64,000 nt of DNA from the NCBI GenBank assembly GCA_036924085.1, contig JAVGWX010000018.1, positions 23,045,964-23,109,963 on the forward strand. The letters are read 5' to 3'. Shown piece after piece: positions 53,601 through 63,180 of the stretch. Position 1 is the stretch's first letter; the number at the start of each line of letters is the position of its first letter. Position numbers and translations under genes: made by a program. The notes under the pieces are model-generated. The model worked only from the letters and a program-made list of their open reading frames with translations, did not search any database and was not told the origin of the DNA. The DNA is from Ariolimax columbianus. Its lineage: Eukaryota > Mollusca > Gastropoda > Stylommatophora > Arionidae.

Positions 53601-56600
53601 TTAACCACTAGGCCACGCCGTCCCCTCAGATTAGTTTGAAAAGTGTTAATTTCATATCAAATGTACCTTTGCATTTCAGTAAATATGAAGAATTTGTCTA
53701 AGCTGGTGTTGGCTCACAACAAAATAGCATGTAAGTACCGTTTTTAAAATGAAGATATGTAATGTCTACAGTGTCACATGTTACTCATAGAAACAAGTAT
53801 GTTTCATTTTACATGCACACATACCAAGAAATGAGACAGCAGACAGGTTGACAAAGGAGGGAGCAACACAAGAACAAAATGAACAAACAATCACCTTCCA
53901 AGAAAAGAAGACACTTATCCAAGCAATAAGGAAAGTTTACCAAACGAAAGACAGCTATCACTGTCTTGATGGAGCAGAACAAGTGATCCTGTCCCGCTTA
54001 AGAATGGGACATAACAGATTGAATAGCCACTTACACCTGCTAAAATTGGCTCCATCGCCAATGTGTATGTGTCGGCAGACATTCAAACATATCCCACTTA
54101 GCCAATTGCATACTGAGCACTGGCCCACAGAGACGAATATCCACACAGAGCTGTTTGGAATCCCCAAAGAACTCTCCACTACAGGAACCTTTATCCAGAG
54201 AACTGGACTTCATGTGTAGACGTCACGGGAAGAAGACATGCGCACATATACAAAATGGGGACTGACATTAGAACCACAAGGTCTTTTTCTGGACATAGGG
54301 CATCTCAAATAAGACTAACTAACAAGCCTCACTGATTTTAATGAAAATGATTAAGGATTTTGCTTTTCATTTGTTTTAATAAAGCGTAATAGAGACAGGT
54401 TGTGCTACAATGGATGCCATCACACTGTAGCACACCAGAAAATGAGACAGCAGACATGTTAGCAAAGGAGACAACAATACGAGAACAAAAAGAACAAACT
54501 AATCTCTTATCCAAGCCACAAGGAAAGTCGACTAACTGAGAGACAACTGTCACTGCATTGATCGAGCAGAGAAAATTAACTTGTTCCCTATTAGAACGGG
54601 ATATACTAGATTCAATGGCCACTTACACGGGCTAAAATTAGCTCCATCACCTTAAAGGTGGTGATCAAGAAGAAGTTGAAAATAAAGTGTACACAGCTTG
54701 ATTTGTCTGTAAAATTGTGGACCAGCTGCAGGTTTCAAGCTACAGAAAAATGGAATAAACTATGGTCCAGAGAAAGGTGCATGGGCATCAGATTGCTCTG
54801 GACAAACAGTATGTAGACCAGATCAACCAGTTTAAATACCTTTCATTGGTAATAGACCACAAGGGAGGCATCAAAGAGCTGGCCACCTGAAGAGTAGAAG
54901 CAGGTATAATTTTTCAGGCCATTAATATAGAATTTCTCAGCAAAAAAGAAATAAGTAATAAAATAAAAACGGCAGTAGACAGCTCCACCTATAAACATGT
55001 CTTGACCTATGGATGTAAGTCATGAGCATTGACCACAACCCACAAAAGTCAGCTGCAAAACACAGAAATTAGGGACTTTAAGATTGTCCAAGTAACAGGA
55101 AGATACAAGTAACAAGAGATAAGTTTCACATTGTCCAAGTAACAAGAAGAGATAAGTTCCACATTAAAACAATTTGTCAAGATCTTGAAACCTAGCCCTT
55201 TCAGATTCGAATGGACATGTCTGGTCATATCAGCAGCATTAGTTGGCTGGGAATCCAAGAGTCAGGGATCAAGACCCAAATTCTGCTAAAGTGACAAGAT
55301 AGGACAATCTCTAAAGCCTATGGGCATATGTATATGTATGCTGCAGTACGGACACAAATTCGTGAATCGTTCCATATTTTTGGAGGGATAGCGAGGTCTG
55401 GGCTGGACGTCCTGCTCATTAAAGGAAAGTGAAGCGTCTAATATAGCCTCTCCTTTCTAGGGGTAGAGATCACTGCCATATTCACTATTCGGCTTGCCGT
55501 TCAGGAGTTTCCACGCCAGTGACCTCTCCTACATTATTGTATCCCCAGCAGCACCTTCATGAGGGGTCCCCTGTTTCTTACAGAGCCTGCTGTGGGGCGC
55601 GACCAAGTATCTTGCGGTATAACTGGGCGGGCAGATTGGGCTCAATAGCCTTGGTTGGCAGCCAATCTAAGAGAAGGTAAACTCTGACTCTAAACCCGGG
55701 TAGACGAAGCTCGGACTATGGATGAACAAAAATAAAACGCAATGTCTCTACTGTCGAAAATTCGAGATCAAACTGGGAAATGAGCCCATCGAAGATGTCA
55801 GCTCCTACATATACTTAGGGCAAGAAATACTTGCAACCCACACCCTAGATCGAGAAATCTCAAGACGAAGTGCTTTAGCCTGGTCTAGCTTCAATACCAT
55901 AAAGCCTATACTCCTGCAGCTGAAAGACAGGACATGGCAAGGGCACATCATTTCAATTCTGCAGTCATACTCTGCGGCTGTGAAGTATGGAATCTACTCA
56001 GCAAGGATGCAGAGAAACCGCGAGTTACCCAGCGAGCGATGGAAAGACGTGTCCTTTGGATCTCAATCAGAGATCGAATCCACAATACTGAAATAAGAGA
56101 ATGTACCCTATTTTGAGACGTCGTGAAGACTGCATTGTCTCGCAAATACCACTGGATGGCCACAGGGTGCACATGCCTGATAACAGATGAAGCCTCAGAA
56201 CGACGTTTTGATGGCCATATTATTATATACGACCATGCGGCCGCCCATATACAATGGTCTGCTGAGAGACCTAGGTCCGAAATGGTACGACGCGGCAAAA
56301 GATTGGACTGCATACAGGGTATTGTTGGCTACCTCGCATACAGGCACACCCGCCAGATTGAAGTCGAGGATATTGTATTGTATTGTATATACATATGTAT
56401 GTAATGTGCACATGCTCTACTCAACATAAATTGGCTGTAATATGTTTATGTTTTCTCACCAGCTGTCCCTCCAAATATTGCTAACTTCCTCAACCTGGAG
56501 ATCATTGTCTTGTTCAATAATCTAATTGAGGTAAGATAAACATGTGCAACAGCAAGTACGTCATCCGTTTTCTTCTAACAGTTTGTCTTACCAGAGCCTG

Positions 56601-59600
56601 AAAATGGAGCAACGCGTAGTTCTTCTTCGTCATTCTCAAACTCCGCTGCCAAGCCGTGAAAAGAGGTTTGCAAGTAGCAGAATGTAGTCCAGAGAACAAA
56701 ATGCATTGTATTGTAGTTTACACTTGACTGTGATATTTGAACCTTTCGGTCTGCCACATCCGACTACTTTGGCATGCATTTTTCAGTGTTGGGTTAGCCT
56801 TCAGTTCCTTCGCCTTAGCCAGTGCAGCCTGTTATCCAGGATCAACACATGGAGGTGGAGAAGTGTCTTGGCTGCTCTGTGTCATTGACCCTGACACTAG
56901 CAATCAGCTTTGGGTCATGGCCGCTGCAGCTCATGCATTGATCAACATCTTGATCTATGTGTGTGAGTGAAATTTGGAGATTGAACCCACACTGAAAGCC
57001 ACAAGAAAAGGTAAAGAACACCTCTACGCCCAATCGTAGAAAAGGAATAAGTCTACTCATGATTCCCAAGTGCCGTCCTCCTGTTGTGTTTTTTCCTATG
57101 CCACTTTCCTATGCACCCACACTAAAAGATTGCACCCACACTAAAAGGTTGCACCCACACTAAAAGGTTGCACCCACACTAAAAGATTGCACCCACACTA
57201 AAAGATTGCACCCACACTAAAAGGTTGCACCCACACTAAAAGATTGCACCCACACTAAAAGATTGCACCTACACTAAAAGGTTGCACCCACACTAAAAGA
57301 TTGCACCCACACTAAAAGGTTGCACCCACACTAAAAGGTTGCACCCACACTAAAAGGTTGCACCCACACTAAAGGGTTGCACCCACACTAAAAGGTTGCA
57401 CCCACACTAAAAGGTTGCACCCACACTAAAAGATTGCACCCACACTAAAAGATTGCACCCACACTAAAATCACAAGAAAAAGAAACGATCTCTACACTCA
57501 ATGGTAGAAAAGCAGTAACTGAGTCTAAGATGCAGTAGGTGGCTGTTCGGCAATAAAACAAGACCCAGATGTCTGAGGTCTAGCAGCTGTAATAAACACA
57601 TCCTTCTCAGGGCTAAGAACAGTTCGGATCCATGTGTCACTCTATAAACAAAAAGGAATGATCATTTATTCATCAATGCCCAAGAGTTTAGGTCAAACGC
57701 CCACACCTAATGTCAAGTTTAATAAAAAGCCTACTGATGGTAACATAAATCATTTTAATGGCTTGCATACCGTTACAAGGTTTACAGTTTTTCTCAGTAA
57801 ATCTCAGTCCATAGTACAAAGATGTAGGGGACTCCGCATCAAGCACCCGTGAAAAAGAGGGCGGAGTCCGGAGCCGAACCCACACCACCTGATCACGAGG
57901 CCGGCGGCTTAACCACTTCACCATGGAATCCAATCACATAGCATTAATATCTTCAATACCTTTTATTAAATCCTCATCTCATACCGGCCTCCATCCATTT
58001 GCCTTCCTCTTGTCCCTCTACCTACATCACCATTTGGTCTTTTCCGTATTTGGTCGCCACTGGCTTATTCAGCCGTTTCCTACTTCTTATGCCCTCCTGG
58101 CCACTTTATCTGTCATATGGAATCCTGCACCTGACCTGAGAAGGAGTGATGTGACGTCTCTCAGTTAAGGAGCCTATTTTCTCCTTATATAATGACATCT
58201 CCCATTTATGTAGTCTTACATTCTTCTATGATTCGCTAGTTCTTTATTGTTATTATTTGTTGTCCCTGGTGAAAGGCCTATTGGTCGTGGCATAGATTTT
58301 GTTTGTGTTTTGGTCTCAATGCAGTATATGACTATACCTATTTTACCTATTTATTATTTTTTCTCACTCTAAAAGTTATATATAAGTTTTGGTTGACAGA
58401 TTTATACATAAAGGTTTTTTTAATTATTTTTCATATAAGATTATTTAATTTTCACTTGCATGTATGTGGTCTTATATTGTTTGGAATTAATATGATCAAT
58501 TTTTCAGGAACTACCAACAACACTGAGCTCAATGCCAAAACTGAAAATTCTCAATGTTGGGTAAGTGTTAGGCCTGCATTATGCTATCTTTTTTTAGGGG
58601 ACGGCATGGGCTAGTGGTTAAGTGACACGGCTCACAACCAGAAGGTGCTGGGTTCGATCCCCATCACAGCACCGGCCGTTACCACAGGGAAGCAAATCCT
58701 AAACAAATGCAGGAGGAAGCAGAACCTTACATGCAGAAATCAGATGCACTAGGCCGACAGGCACAAAATACAAACCACAGTGCAATGCACACCCACCTTG
58801 GGGGATAGTGAAATAAGGCGAACACCAAAAAAAAAAAAAAAATACAATTTTTTTTTATCCAAGAGTGAAACTAACAATTATTTTCAGGTCTCAGGGAATC
58901 CCTGCATACAAATTATTATATCTACAGATCATGGTACATTAGAGTGGTTAGTTATTATTTCTGCAAATCATGATACATTAGAGTGGTTAGTTATGATATC
59001 TGCAAATCATGATACATTAGAGTGGTTAGTTATGATATCTGCAAATCATGATACATTAGAGTGGTTAGTTATGATATCTGCAGATCATGGTACATTAGAG
59101 TGGTTAGTTATGATATCTGCAAATCATGATACATTAGAGTGGTTAGTTATGATATCTGCAAATCATGATACATTAGAGTGGTTAGTTATGATATCTGCAG
59201 ATCATGGTACATTAGAGTGGTTAGTTATGATATCTGCAGATCATGGTACATTAGAGTGGTTAGTTATGATATCTGCAAATCATGATACATTAGAGTGGTT
59301 AGTTATGATATCTGCAAATCATGATACATTAGAGGGGTCATTTATAATATCTACAGATCAAGTTACATTAGAGTAGTAGTAGTAGCCTCTCATGTCTGAC
59401 AATAGGTTGACGTGACCTTGGAGTAGCAACTCTCTACTGAGTTTTTGGTTTTCCTATTCCTTTCGCCGTTGTCTCTTCACTTCCCTGTGTTGCATGAGCT
59501 TATTTTCGCCCATCCTGAGGTAGCTCTTCGGGTTATATCTCAACTTGGATCGGCCTGCTGCTTTGTCTTCCCAAGAGGTCAGATCCACATCCAGAGCCTT

Positions 59601-62167
59601 CATGTCTTGCTTACAATACTTCAGCTTCTTGCTAATCACCATTTGAACTGTCCCTAGCGATACAGTGAATTCCTCTACAAGCGAACGTAAGCTCCTGCGA
59701 TAGTCCACCCGAATTGCTGCATCAAGTTTAGCTATGGCATCTTCAACGCAACAATGTGAGCCTGACCTGGTCTCGGAAGATCTTTTGTTAACTTACATCC
59801 TTCTTTAAACATTGTTTTCCAGTTCTTCACTGTTGTCTTCGACACATTTTTGTCACCATACATTGCCTGCATTCTGTGATGAATGTCAACTGGTCGACAT
59901 CCTTCAACTGTTAGAAACTGAATCAACGCTCGCTGATCAACTCTGGACATATCACACCCGCCATGTTTTCAACGGCCTGCTCAGGAAACTATGAGTCAGA
60001 GGATAATGAAATTTTGCAAACTTGATAGTTTGTATGTGCTGTTTACACCAGATGTGACATCATCATGCGCATCATGTGTGTATGTTAACTAGGTGCAGGT
60101 CGGTCCGGTTTAATTTTAACACACCTCATATTTTCAAGTGAACTAATAAAGAAGAAGAAGAAAATCAAAAGCAGTGCCATCCTCTCAACAGGTGGTCATC
60201 GGTCAACTTCAAAATGTCACTCCTATCCATTTCCAATGTCTTGCTGGGTGTCCCTTTGAGGCCTGATTGTTAACTGGCAAATATAATGTTGTGGATTTAA
60301 TTCCAAGTCGTTGAAGAAAGAAATCTTGGGAGACTAAACCTTCAAAGTCATGACCCAAGTTGGTCACCTCGCTAAATGTCAAGCAGGTAACGGATCAAAG
60401 CGTTTGTTTGCGGAAGTTCATCTGATGATAACATTGCAATTCTCTGCATAGAGTTTCATATCATCATTTTAATGGTTGGCTAGTTGTTTATTGATCCAGT
60501 AGTCTGTGAGCTCCTGCCTTTTGGCCCAATGCTATATAGACCACATGCATTGGAGTATGTTCTGGTTGAATTCTGTTCCAGTTACTGTTAAGTTGTATGC
60601 GTTGAGTGTGAAGTCGGAAAATGGTGCTTTGATCTCTCCTTTTCAGGAGGTTGAATGTTGTTTTTGGGATGGCCTTTATGTTTGTATGTTTCTCTCCCAG
60701 TATTCCCCATTGCCCATCTATTCTGTCAAGCCTCCTTATTTGCAGTCTTCAGTAGTTGTTTGACTGTAGGGTTGTTGGTGTGTGAGAAAAAAATCTGGCA
60801 AAGATGGTGCCATAACTGGCTGCGAGTCTACATTTCTCTACTGTTTTGGATCATTATGGATGCCGTCAGACCACGGATTTGCCTGGAATTCACACTAGTC
60901 GACGACTTACACTTGTGTTCACGGAAACGTGGTGTTGTTTTCCGTCGGGACTTGTTATTTCGTTCTTTTTTTGTGATTTCTTCCATCCGTTTATCCTGGT
61001 CTGGACGCCGGCTGAATGGAACTACGCTTATACCTGTGTCGTATTTCACTGGTTAGTTCTGCCGGTTCACCTTCACGAATTTGGCGTGTGGAAATTTTAG
61101 ATGCTACTATGATGAGCTGAATACAGCTGGGGAGAGATGCCAGACTCACTCACACGCTGAGTGTTGTCCATACGACCTCTTGTGGTTATCGAAAAGGCAC
61201 GACAAACTGCGTTAGATGCCATCCCACCTTTCTACCCTGCTGGTTACATGTTTACGGAAAGGCTTCGGTGGTAACCCTGAGGCAAAATCTGCATCCTATG
61301 CTATCTCCAGTCGTCTCGATGAATGTCTTGCCACTGGCAAAAGGTAGCTTAGGCTCTGTGAGTGAGATTGACAAAAGGCGCAGTTTCTTCCTCACTTTAA
61401 TCCAAATCTCCGCGCAAGTCACCCATTTCAGCGGACATAGCAAGAGGTACGACTGTCCACACGGCTGAACAAAGAGAGTGGTCTTCATCACTTGTGATGG
61501 ACAACTATTAACTGTTGGTGTGTATTGTTGTTATTGACTTGATCCCTTCTTAGCTAGTCTGCCTTGCCATTGCCAGGCGTATTTGAGTGACTAGGGATCT
61601 ATTGTATAACTATTTTGACTACATGAGATGTGATAAGTTGGTTGGCATCTAGGGATATTTGAATAAGTTCAGGCTTACAATGGCCACCATTTTCCAGAGC
61701 TTGAAGGGCAGATAATCAGTGTCAGATTACAATGCTCTGGACTTTTGATGAAAAAGCATCATATACAGTCCTCAAGTGGTACAGAGCTACTTCCAGTGCT
61801 GTTATTTCTGTTTCATAGTTTGAATACATCACCCAGCAGGCATCAAACAGCTCATCATGGATACTCCTTGTAGACTCCCTATCCCGCTTCAATTGTGGCC
61901 TTAAAAGTAGACCCATCAGTATAGACATGTATCCATTCTTCTTGGTAGGCGTCAATAATTCTTTGTATTATTTTAATATGCTTAAGGTAACTGCAAATTG
62001 CTTTAGAAAAATTATAGTCTCAACATTTATTTCAAAAATGTTATTAAGGATGAACCGATTGTCCAGCCTGCCTCGAGGATTTGGTGCCTGTCCTATGCTT
62101 GAAGTTCTTGATGTCACATACAATAATTTGAGTGAACACACACTTCCTGCCAACTTCTTTTGTTTGG
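50496..62167 (+). CDS. RSU1: Ras suppressor protein 1 orthologue, first five coding exons (partial)
   Basis: RSU1 is a cytoplasmic leucine-rich-repeat protein that binds PINCH in the ILK-PINCH-parvin complex at integrin adhesions and restrains Ras-driven signalling. Five exons, joined by GT-AG introns with consistent phases, encode 133 codons. These correspond to residues 1-133 of human RSU1 (about 277 residues in all) with no gap. The short N-terminal segment is diverged. From KLVLAHNKIA onward the LRR pattern is clear (VPPNIA, LFNNLIEELP, LKILNVG, RLSSLPRGFG, LEVLDVTYNNL, LPANFF). The ATG at 50496 aligns with the human start. The second half must lie beyond 64000. No stop or frameshift occurs in the exons, so the gene looks functional despite heavily invaded introns. 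This is the only host gene I can support. Confidence 0.93.
50940..51010. repeat. TA/TTA microsatellite in RSU1 intron 1
   Basis: TTATTATATATATATA-type runs at about 50958-51003, preceded by an ACT run near 50920. Confidence 0.85.
51140..51790 (+). pseudogene. LINE RT thumb/C-terminal remnant in intron 1
   Basis: Reads TKCKLLFVDDSAVNNSS (the FADD motif as FVDD), then MDRFSADCDNFGLTISTQKT, EVMYHQHQ, then in other frames VYNIAIFPTLFYVCGSWTV, LNHLHMNCLRC and VLSRANIPDIHVLLEREKTD. It is the same general type as the LINE at 46460-48330. Confidence 0.65.
52210..52645 (-). pseudogene. RTE-like LINE C-terminal fragment in intron 1
   Basis: A single minus-strand frame reads YIYLSQEITNFHDMHKEISR, RIAEGWFSFNSIKNVLQ, VVPAIVYGCKVWNL, LQAIHRAMKYKTVSLSLQDH and KYRWAGLVVCMPDNRWTRQV. 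These are the YLG..., YGCETW and KWRWAGH...DNRWT motifs of RTE/BovB-type ORF2 C-termini. Confidence 0.75.
52695..53367 (+). pseudogene. Mariner transposase remnant in intron 1
   Basis: Possible 5' end GTTCAAAAAGTTCAAGAAC at 52708. Further on comes FWLFHHDKAPIHTSLLVLEF (second catalytic Asp in HHD), LSYSPDLAPANVFHFSK (the third catalytic Asp of APxD is Asn), and in another frame LRTFPKNAYRSLF, KWKRHWE and YFKRDNVNYV. It is inactive. A SINE is inserted at its 3' end. Confidence 0.75.
53368..53625 (-). mobile_element. Family B SINE next to RSU1 exon 2, with 13-base target-site duplication
   Basis: Full-length minus-strand copy. The poly-T tail and GCGTTCGCCTTATTTATC come first, then the central GGCCCAGTGCATCCGACTTC block, then the head with GATCGAACCCAGCACC and CACTAGGCCACGCCGTCCCC. 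The duplication TCAGATTAGTTTG is exact at 53355-53367 and 53626-53638. Confidence 0.95.
53680..53730 (+). CDS. RSU1: RSU1 exon 2
   Basis: Preceded by TTTGCATTTCAG and followed by GTAAGT. It encodes LNMKNLSKLVLAHNKIA, the start of the first leucine-rich repeat. The exon is 51 bases, phase 1 on both sides. A SINE ends only 54 bases upstream. Confidence 0.9.
53835..54230 (+). pseudogene. LINE RNase H end and C-terminus in intron 2
   Basis: Reads NETADRLTKEGATQEQNEQ (end of RNase H), FQEKKTLIQAIRKVY, AEQVILSRLRMGHNRLNSHL, LKLAPSPMCMC, then ELFGIPKELSTTGTFIQRTG. This is the usual order of an RNase H-bearing LINE C-terminus, in one open frame of 123 codons. Confidence 0.75.
54420..54665 (+). pseudogene. 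Second, more decayed copy of the same LINE end
   Basis: Contains CCAGAAAATGAGACAGCAGA, then ENETADMLAKETTIREQKEQ in translation, and ends with CTAAAATTAGCTCCATCACC. It repeats the sequence at 53835-54070 with a central deletion. Confidence 0.55.
54745..55265 (+). pseudogene. LINE RT C-terminal remnant in intron 2
   Basis: Reads YVDQINQFKYLSLVIDHKGG, INIEFLSKKEISNKIK, YKHVLTYGCKS, ALTTTHKSQLQNTEIRDFK. A short segment (CAAGTAACA.GA.GA...AAGTTTCACATTGTC) is duplicated near 55085-55160. Confidence 0.65.
55385..55710. repeat. Dispersed repeat family J, copy 2
   Basis: Reverse orientation relative to 18645-19045: GCGAGGTCTGGGCTGGACGTC, CATTAAAGGAAAGTGAAGCG, CCTGTTTCTTACAGAGCCTG and TTGGTTGGCAGCCAATCTAAG. 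Confidence 0.6.
55715..56395 (+). pseudogene. RTE-like LINE C-terminal fragment in intron 2
   Basis: Reads MNKNKTQCLYCRKFEIKLGN, EDVSSYIYLGQEILATHTLD, REISRRSALAWSSFNTIKP, then in a second frame VILCGCEVWNLLSKDAEK, AMERRVLWISIRDRIHNTEI and, after a break, KYHWMATG. Same family as 52210-52645. Confidence 0.75.
56463..56530 (+). CDS. RSU1: RSU1 exon 3
   Basis: Preceded by TTTTCTCACCAG and followed by GTAAGA. It encodes SVPPNIANFLNLEI and IVLFNNLIE, matching the human VPPNIAELKNLEV and FFNNQIE region. It ends in phase 0. Confidence 0.93.
56610..56975 (-). mobile_element. Family C retroposon in intron 3
   Basis: GTTCTTCTTCGTCATTCTCA, GCAGAATGTAGTCCAGAGAAC, ACATCCGACTACTTTGGCATG, CTGTTATCCAGGATCAACAC and CAGCTCATGCATTGATCAAC follow family order. 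It begins 80 bases after RSU1 exon 3. Confidence 0.65.
57115..57470. repeat. 19-base minisatellite in intron 3, about 18-19 copies
   Basis: The unit TTGCACCCACACTAAAAGG alternates with a variant ending AGA. Nearly all units are exactly 19 bases, so the array looks young. Confidence 0.95.
57826..57932 (-). mobile_element. tRNA-like SINE head (family K), copy 2
   Basis: On the minus strand GGATTCCATGGTGAAGTGG (A box), GTGGGTTCGGCTCCGG (B box) and CACGGGTGCTTGATGCGGAG. Matches 46130-46238. Confidence 0.65.
58508..58560 (+). CDS. RSU1: RSU1 exon 4
   Basis: Preceded by ATTTTTCAG and followed by GTAAGT. It encodes ELPTTLSSMPKLKILNV plus two bases, continuing the LRR register (human ELPTQISSLQKLKHLNL). 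Phase 2 at its end. Confidence 0.93.
58597..58838 (+). mobile_element. Family B tRNA-derived SINE in intron 4
   Basis: Head GGGGACGGCATGGGCTAGTG, B box GGGTTCGATCCCC, GGAGGAAGCAGAACCTTAC, a shortened central block (AATCAGATGCACTAGGCCG) and AAGGCGAACACC plus poly-A. It begins 36 bases after exon 4. Confidence 0.85.
58911..59375. repeat. 39-base minisatellite in intron 4, about 12 copies
   Basis: The unit is TTATGATATCTGCAAATCAT then GATACATTAGAGTGGTTAG. Two variants (AAATCATGATA and AGATCATGGTA) alternate in blocks. The unit is 13 codons long, so one frame of 198 codons reads as a perfect 13-residue repeat (MISANHDTLEWLV). It lies wholly within an RSU1 intron and joins a SINE tail, so I call it non-coding. 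Confidence 0.93.
59440..59640 (-). pseudogene. LINE 3' fragment (family H) in intron 4
   Basis: Minus-strand reading gives KYCKQDMKALDVDLTSWEDK, then GRSKLRYN and HREVKRQRRKE, a block typical of LINE ORF2 C-termini. Related to 30005-30300. An AGT run precedes it at 59374-59386. Confidence 0.5.
59641..60130 (-). pseudogene. Mariner/SETMAR-like transposase N-terminus in intron 4
   Basis: Minus-strand reading: MSRVDQRALIQFLTVEGCRP, VDIHHRMQAMYGDKNVSKTT, VKNWKTMFKEGCKLTKDLPR, then RRSLRSLVEEFTVSLGTVQM. This is the two-part DNA-binding domain of the family whose inverted halves make up 19913-20648 and 40634-41382. The right end reads CCGGTTTAATTTTAACACAC. The DDE part is replaced by LINE sequence at 59640. 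Confidence 0.75.
60165..60270 (-). pseudogene. Small LINE C-terminal fragment in intron 4
   Basis: Minus-strand reading gives GLKGTPSKTLEMDRSDILKL, similar to the AGTLVKDIGDILKL block at 12385-12760. Confidence 0.4.
60474..60665. mobile_element. Family M fragment in intron 4
   Basis: Shares GTTTATTGATCCAGTAGTCTG, TTTTGGCCCAATGC and GGTTGAATTCTGTTC with the insertion at 5150-5593. Confidence 0.35.
60770..61179. other. Family E fragment, otherwise unrecognised
   Basis: 60780-60850 carries GCGAGTCTACATTTCTCTAC, resembling the end of family E and 41800-41850. The remainder shows nothing recognisable. Confidence 0.3.
61180..61475 (+). mobile_element. Family I SINE fragment in intron 4
   Basis: Opposite orientation to 3885-4325: TGCCACTGGCAAAAGGTAGC, GACAAAAGGCGCAGTTTCTTC and CTCACTTTAATCCAAATCTC match the reverse of the family I body. 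Confidence 0.5.
61578..61670. repeat. Dispersed repeat, copy 2 of 2
   Basis: Matches positions 1-90 of the window in the same orientation (TATTTGAGTGACTAGG, CATGAGATGTGATAAGTTGG). Confidence 0.5.
61683..61965 (-). pseudogene. LINE RNase H fragment in intron 4
   Basis: Minus-strand reading starts EEWIHVYTDGSTFKATIEAG (the TDGS catalytic Asp of RNase H) and continues SNYETEITALEVALYHLRTV (catalytic Glu) in a shifted frame. It ends about 85 bases before exon 5. Confidence 0.6.
62049..62167 (+). CDS. RSU1: RSU1 exon 5
   Basis: Encodes GMNRLSSLPRGFGACPMLEV, LDVTYNNLSEHTLPANFFCL plus one base before GTAAGT. It is nearly identical in pattern to human MNRLNTLPRGFG...LTYNN...LPGNFF. The acceptor (GTTATTAAG) has a poor pyrimidine tract but is the only AG that keeps the GG|G phase and the alignment. 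Confidence 0.93.
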
Positions 62168-62434
62168 GTAAGTTGACTTCATTCTTCTCATTAACTTTTA
62201 CTTCTTTCTTTGTGTAATTTAGAGTGGTCACCTTGTAAAATTTTTTTAAATCTTTTGTTTCAGTAAACTAACCTTGGCTTTGTACAATTTTGCTTCTCTT
62301 CTGTAAACTAGCCATGGTCTTGTGTAAAGTTGCATTCCTGTAGTCACAAAAACAAATAAAATTGTATTATTATATTATAAATAAAACCTTGTACAGAAAA
62401 ACTTTAAAAAACAAAAAATATTTACTAGTTTATT

Positions 62435-63180
62435 GCTTACAAAGCTACTCGATGGATGAAGAAGGCAGGAAAGCGAGACTGGAGATGAATGTCTCGAAGA
62501 CCAAAGTGTTCTGCAATTGCTTTGCCACTTTTGATCCAGTCTTCCTTGCGAGTTATTATTAGAGGATGTCAATGAGTACATTTATCTCAGGTGCCTTCTC
62601 AATATGGAGAATAACCTGAACTGACAAGACGTAACCGCGCTAGTTGGGCAGCCTTCTCATCTATTGACACGGTCCAGGACGGTTGTCAGAACCTTATGAG
62701 CCTCTCTCTTCATTTTCACTGTACTCCCCATGATGTGCTACGGTGCCGAAACGTGGCCACTAACAAAATCACTAGAGGACAAATTGAGAGTGACCCAGGC
62801 CTCCTTTGAGAGACACTTGGCCGGAATCACCCTCCAGGATCAACATATGTAAGGTCTCCACAATTCTGACAAGACTATTATACCTGGTAAATTATACGGT
62901 AATCCATGCAGATAAGACAAAACATAGATGGGCAGATCACATGTTACGATGGTCGACAGGACGTGGTGACAGCAGTCTGGTACACCCGAGGTAAGAAAAG
63001 ACCTCCAATGCGTTGGTCAAACTCCCTTGCTTTACGCTACAACATTTGAGATGCCTCTGGAGGAGTACTTACTACAAACTGAACGTCGTGGCCCAAGACA
63101 GGGTCTGCTGGAGGCGAAGTTGAAAACCGCAGCTATGCTGAGGAACGTGTCATCAAGATTCCTTACAAAGTACAAGTTGT
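62435..63180 (+). pseudogene. LINE RT C-terminal remnant in intron 5
   Basis: Plus-strand reading gives DEEGRKARLEMNVSKTKVF, VNEYIYLR, then TVLPMMCYGAETWPLTKS and LEDKLRVTQASFERHLAGIT in broken frames, KHRWADHMLRWSTGRGD and a final KRPPMRWSNSLALRYN. These are the YLG, YGAETW and KWRWAGH motifs of RTE/L2-like ORF2 C-termini. Confidence 0.7.

Noticed and set aside
58780..59376. 198-codon frame with a 13-residue repeat
   Set aside because: Lies inside an RSU1 intron, starts in a SINE tail, and the unit is DNA-level repetitive.
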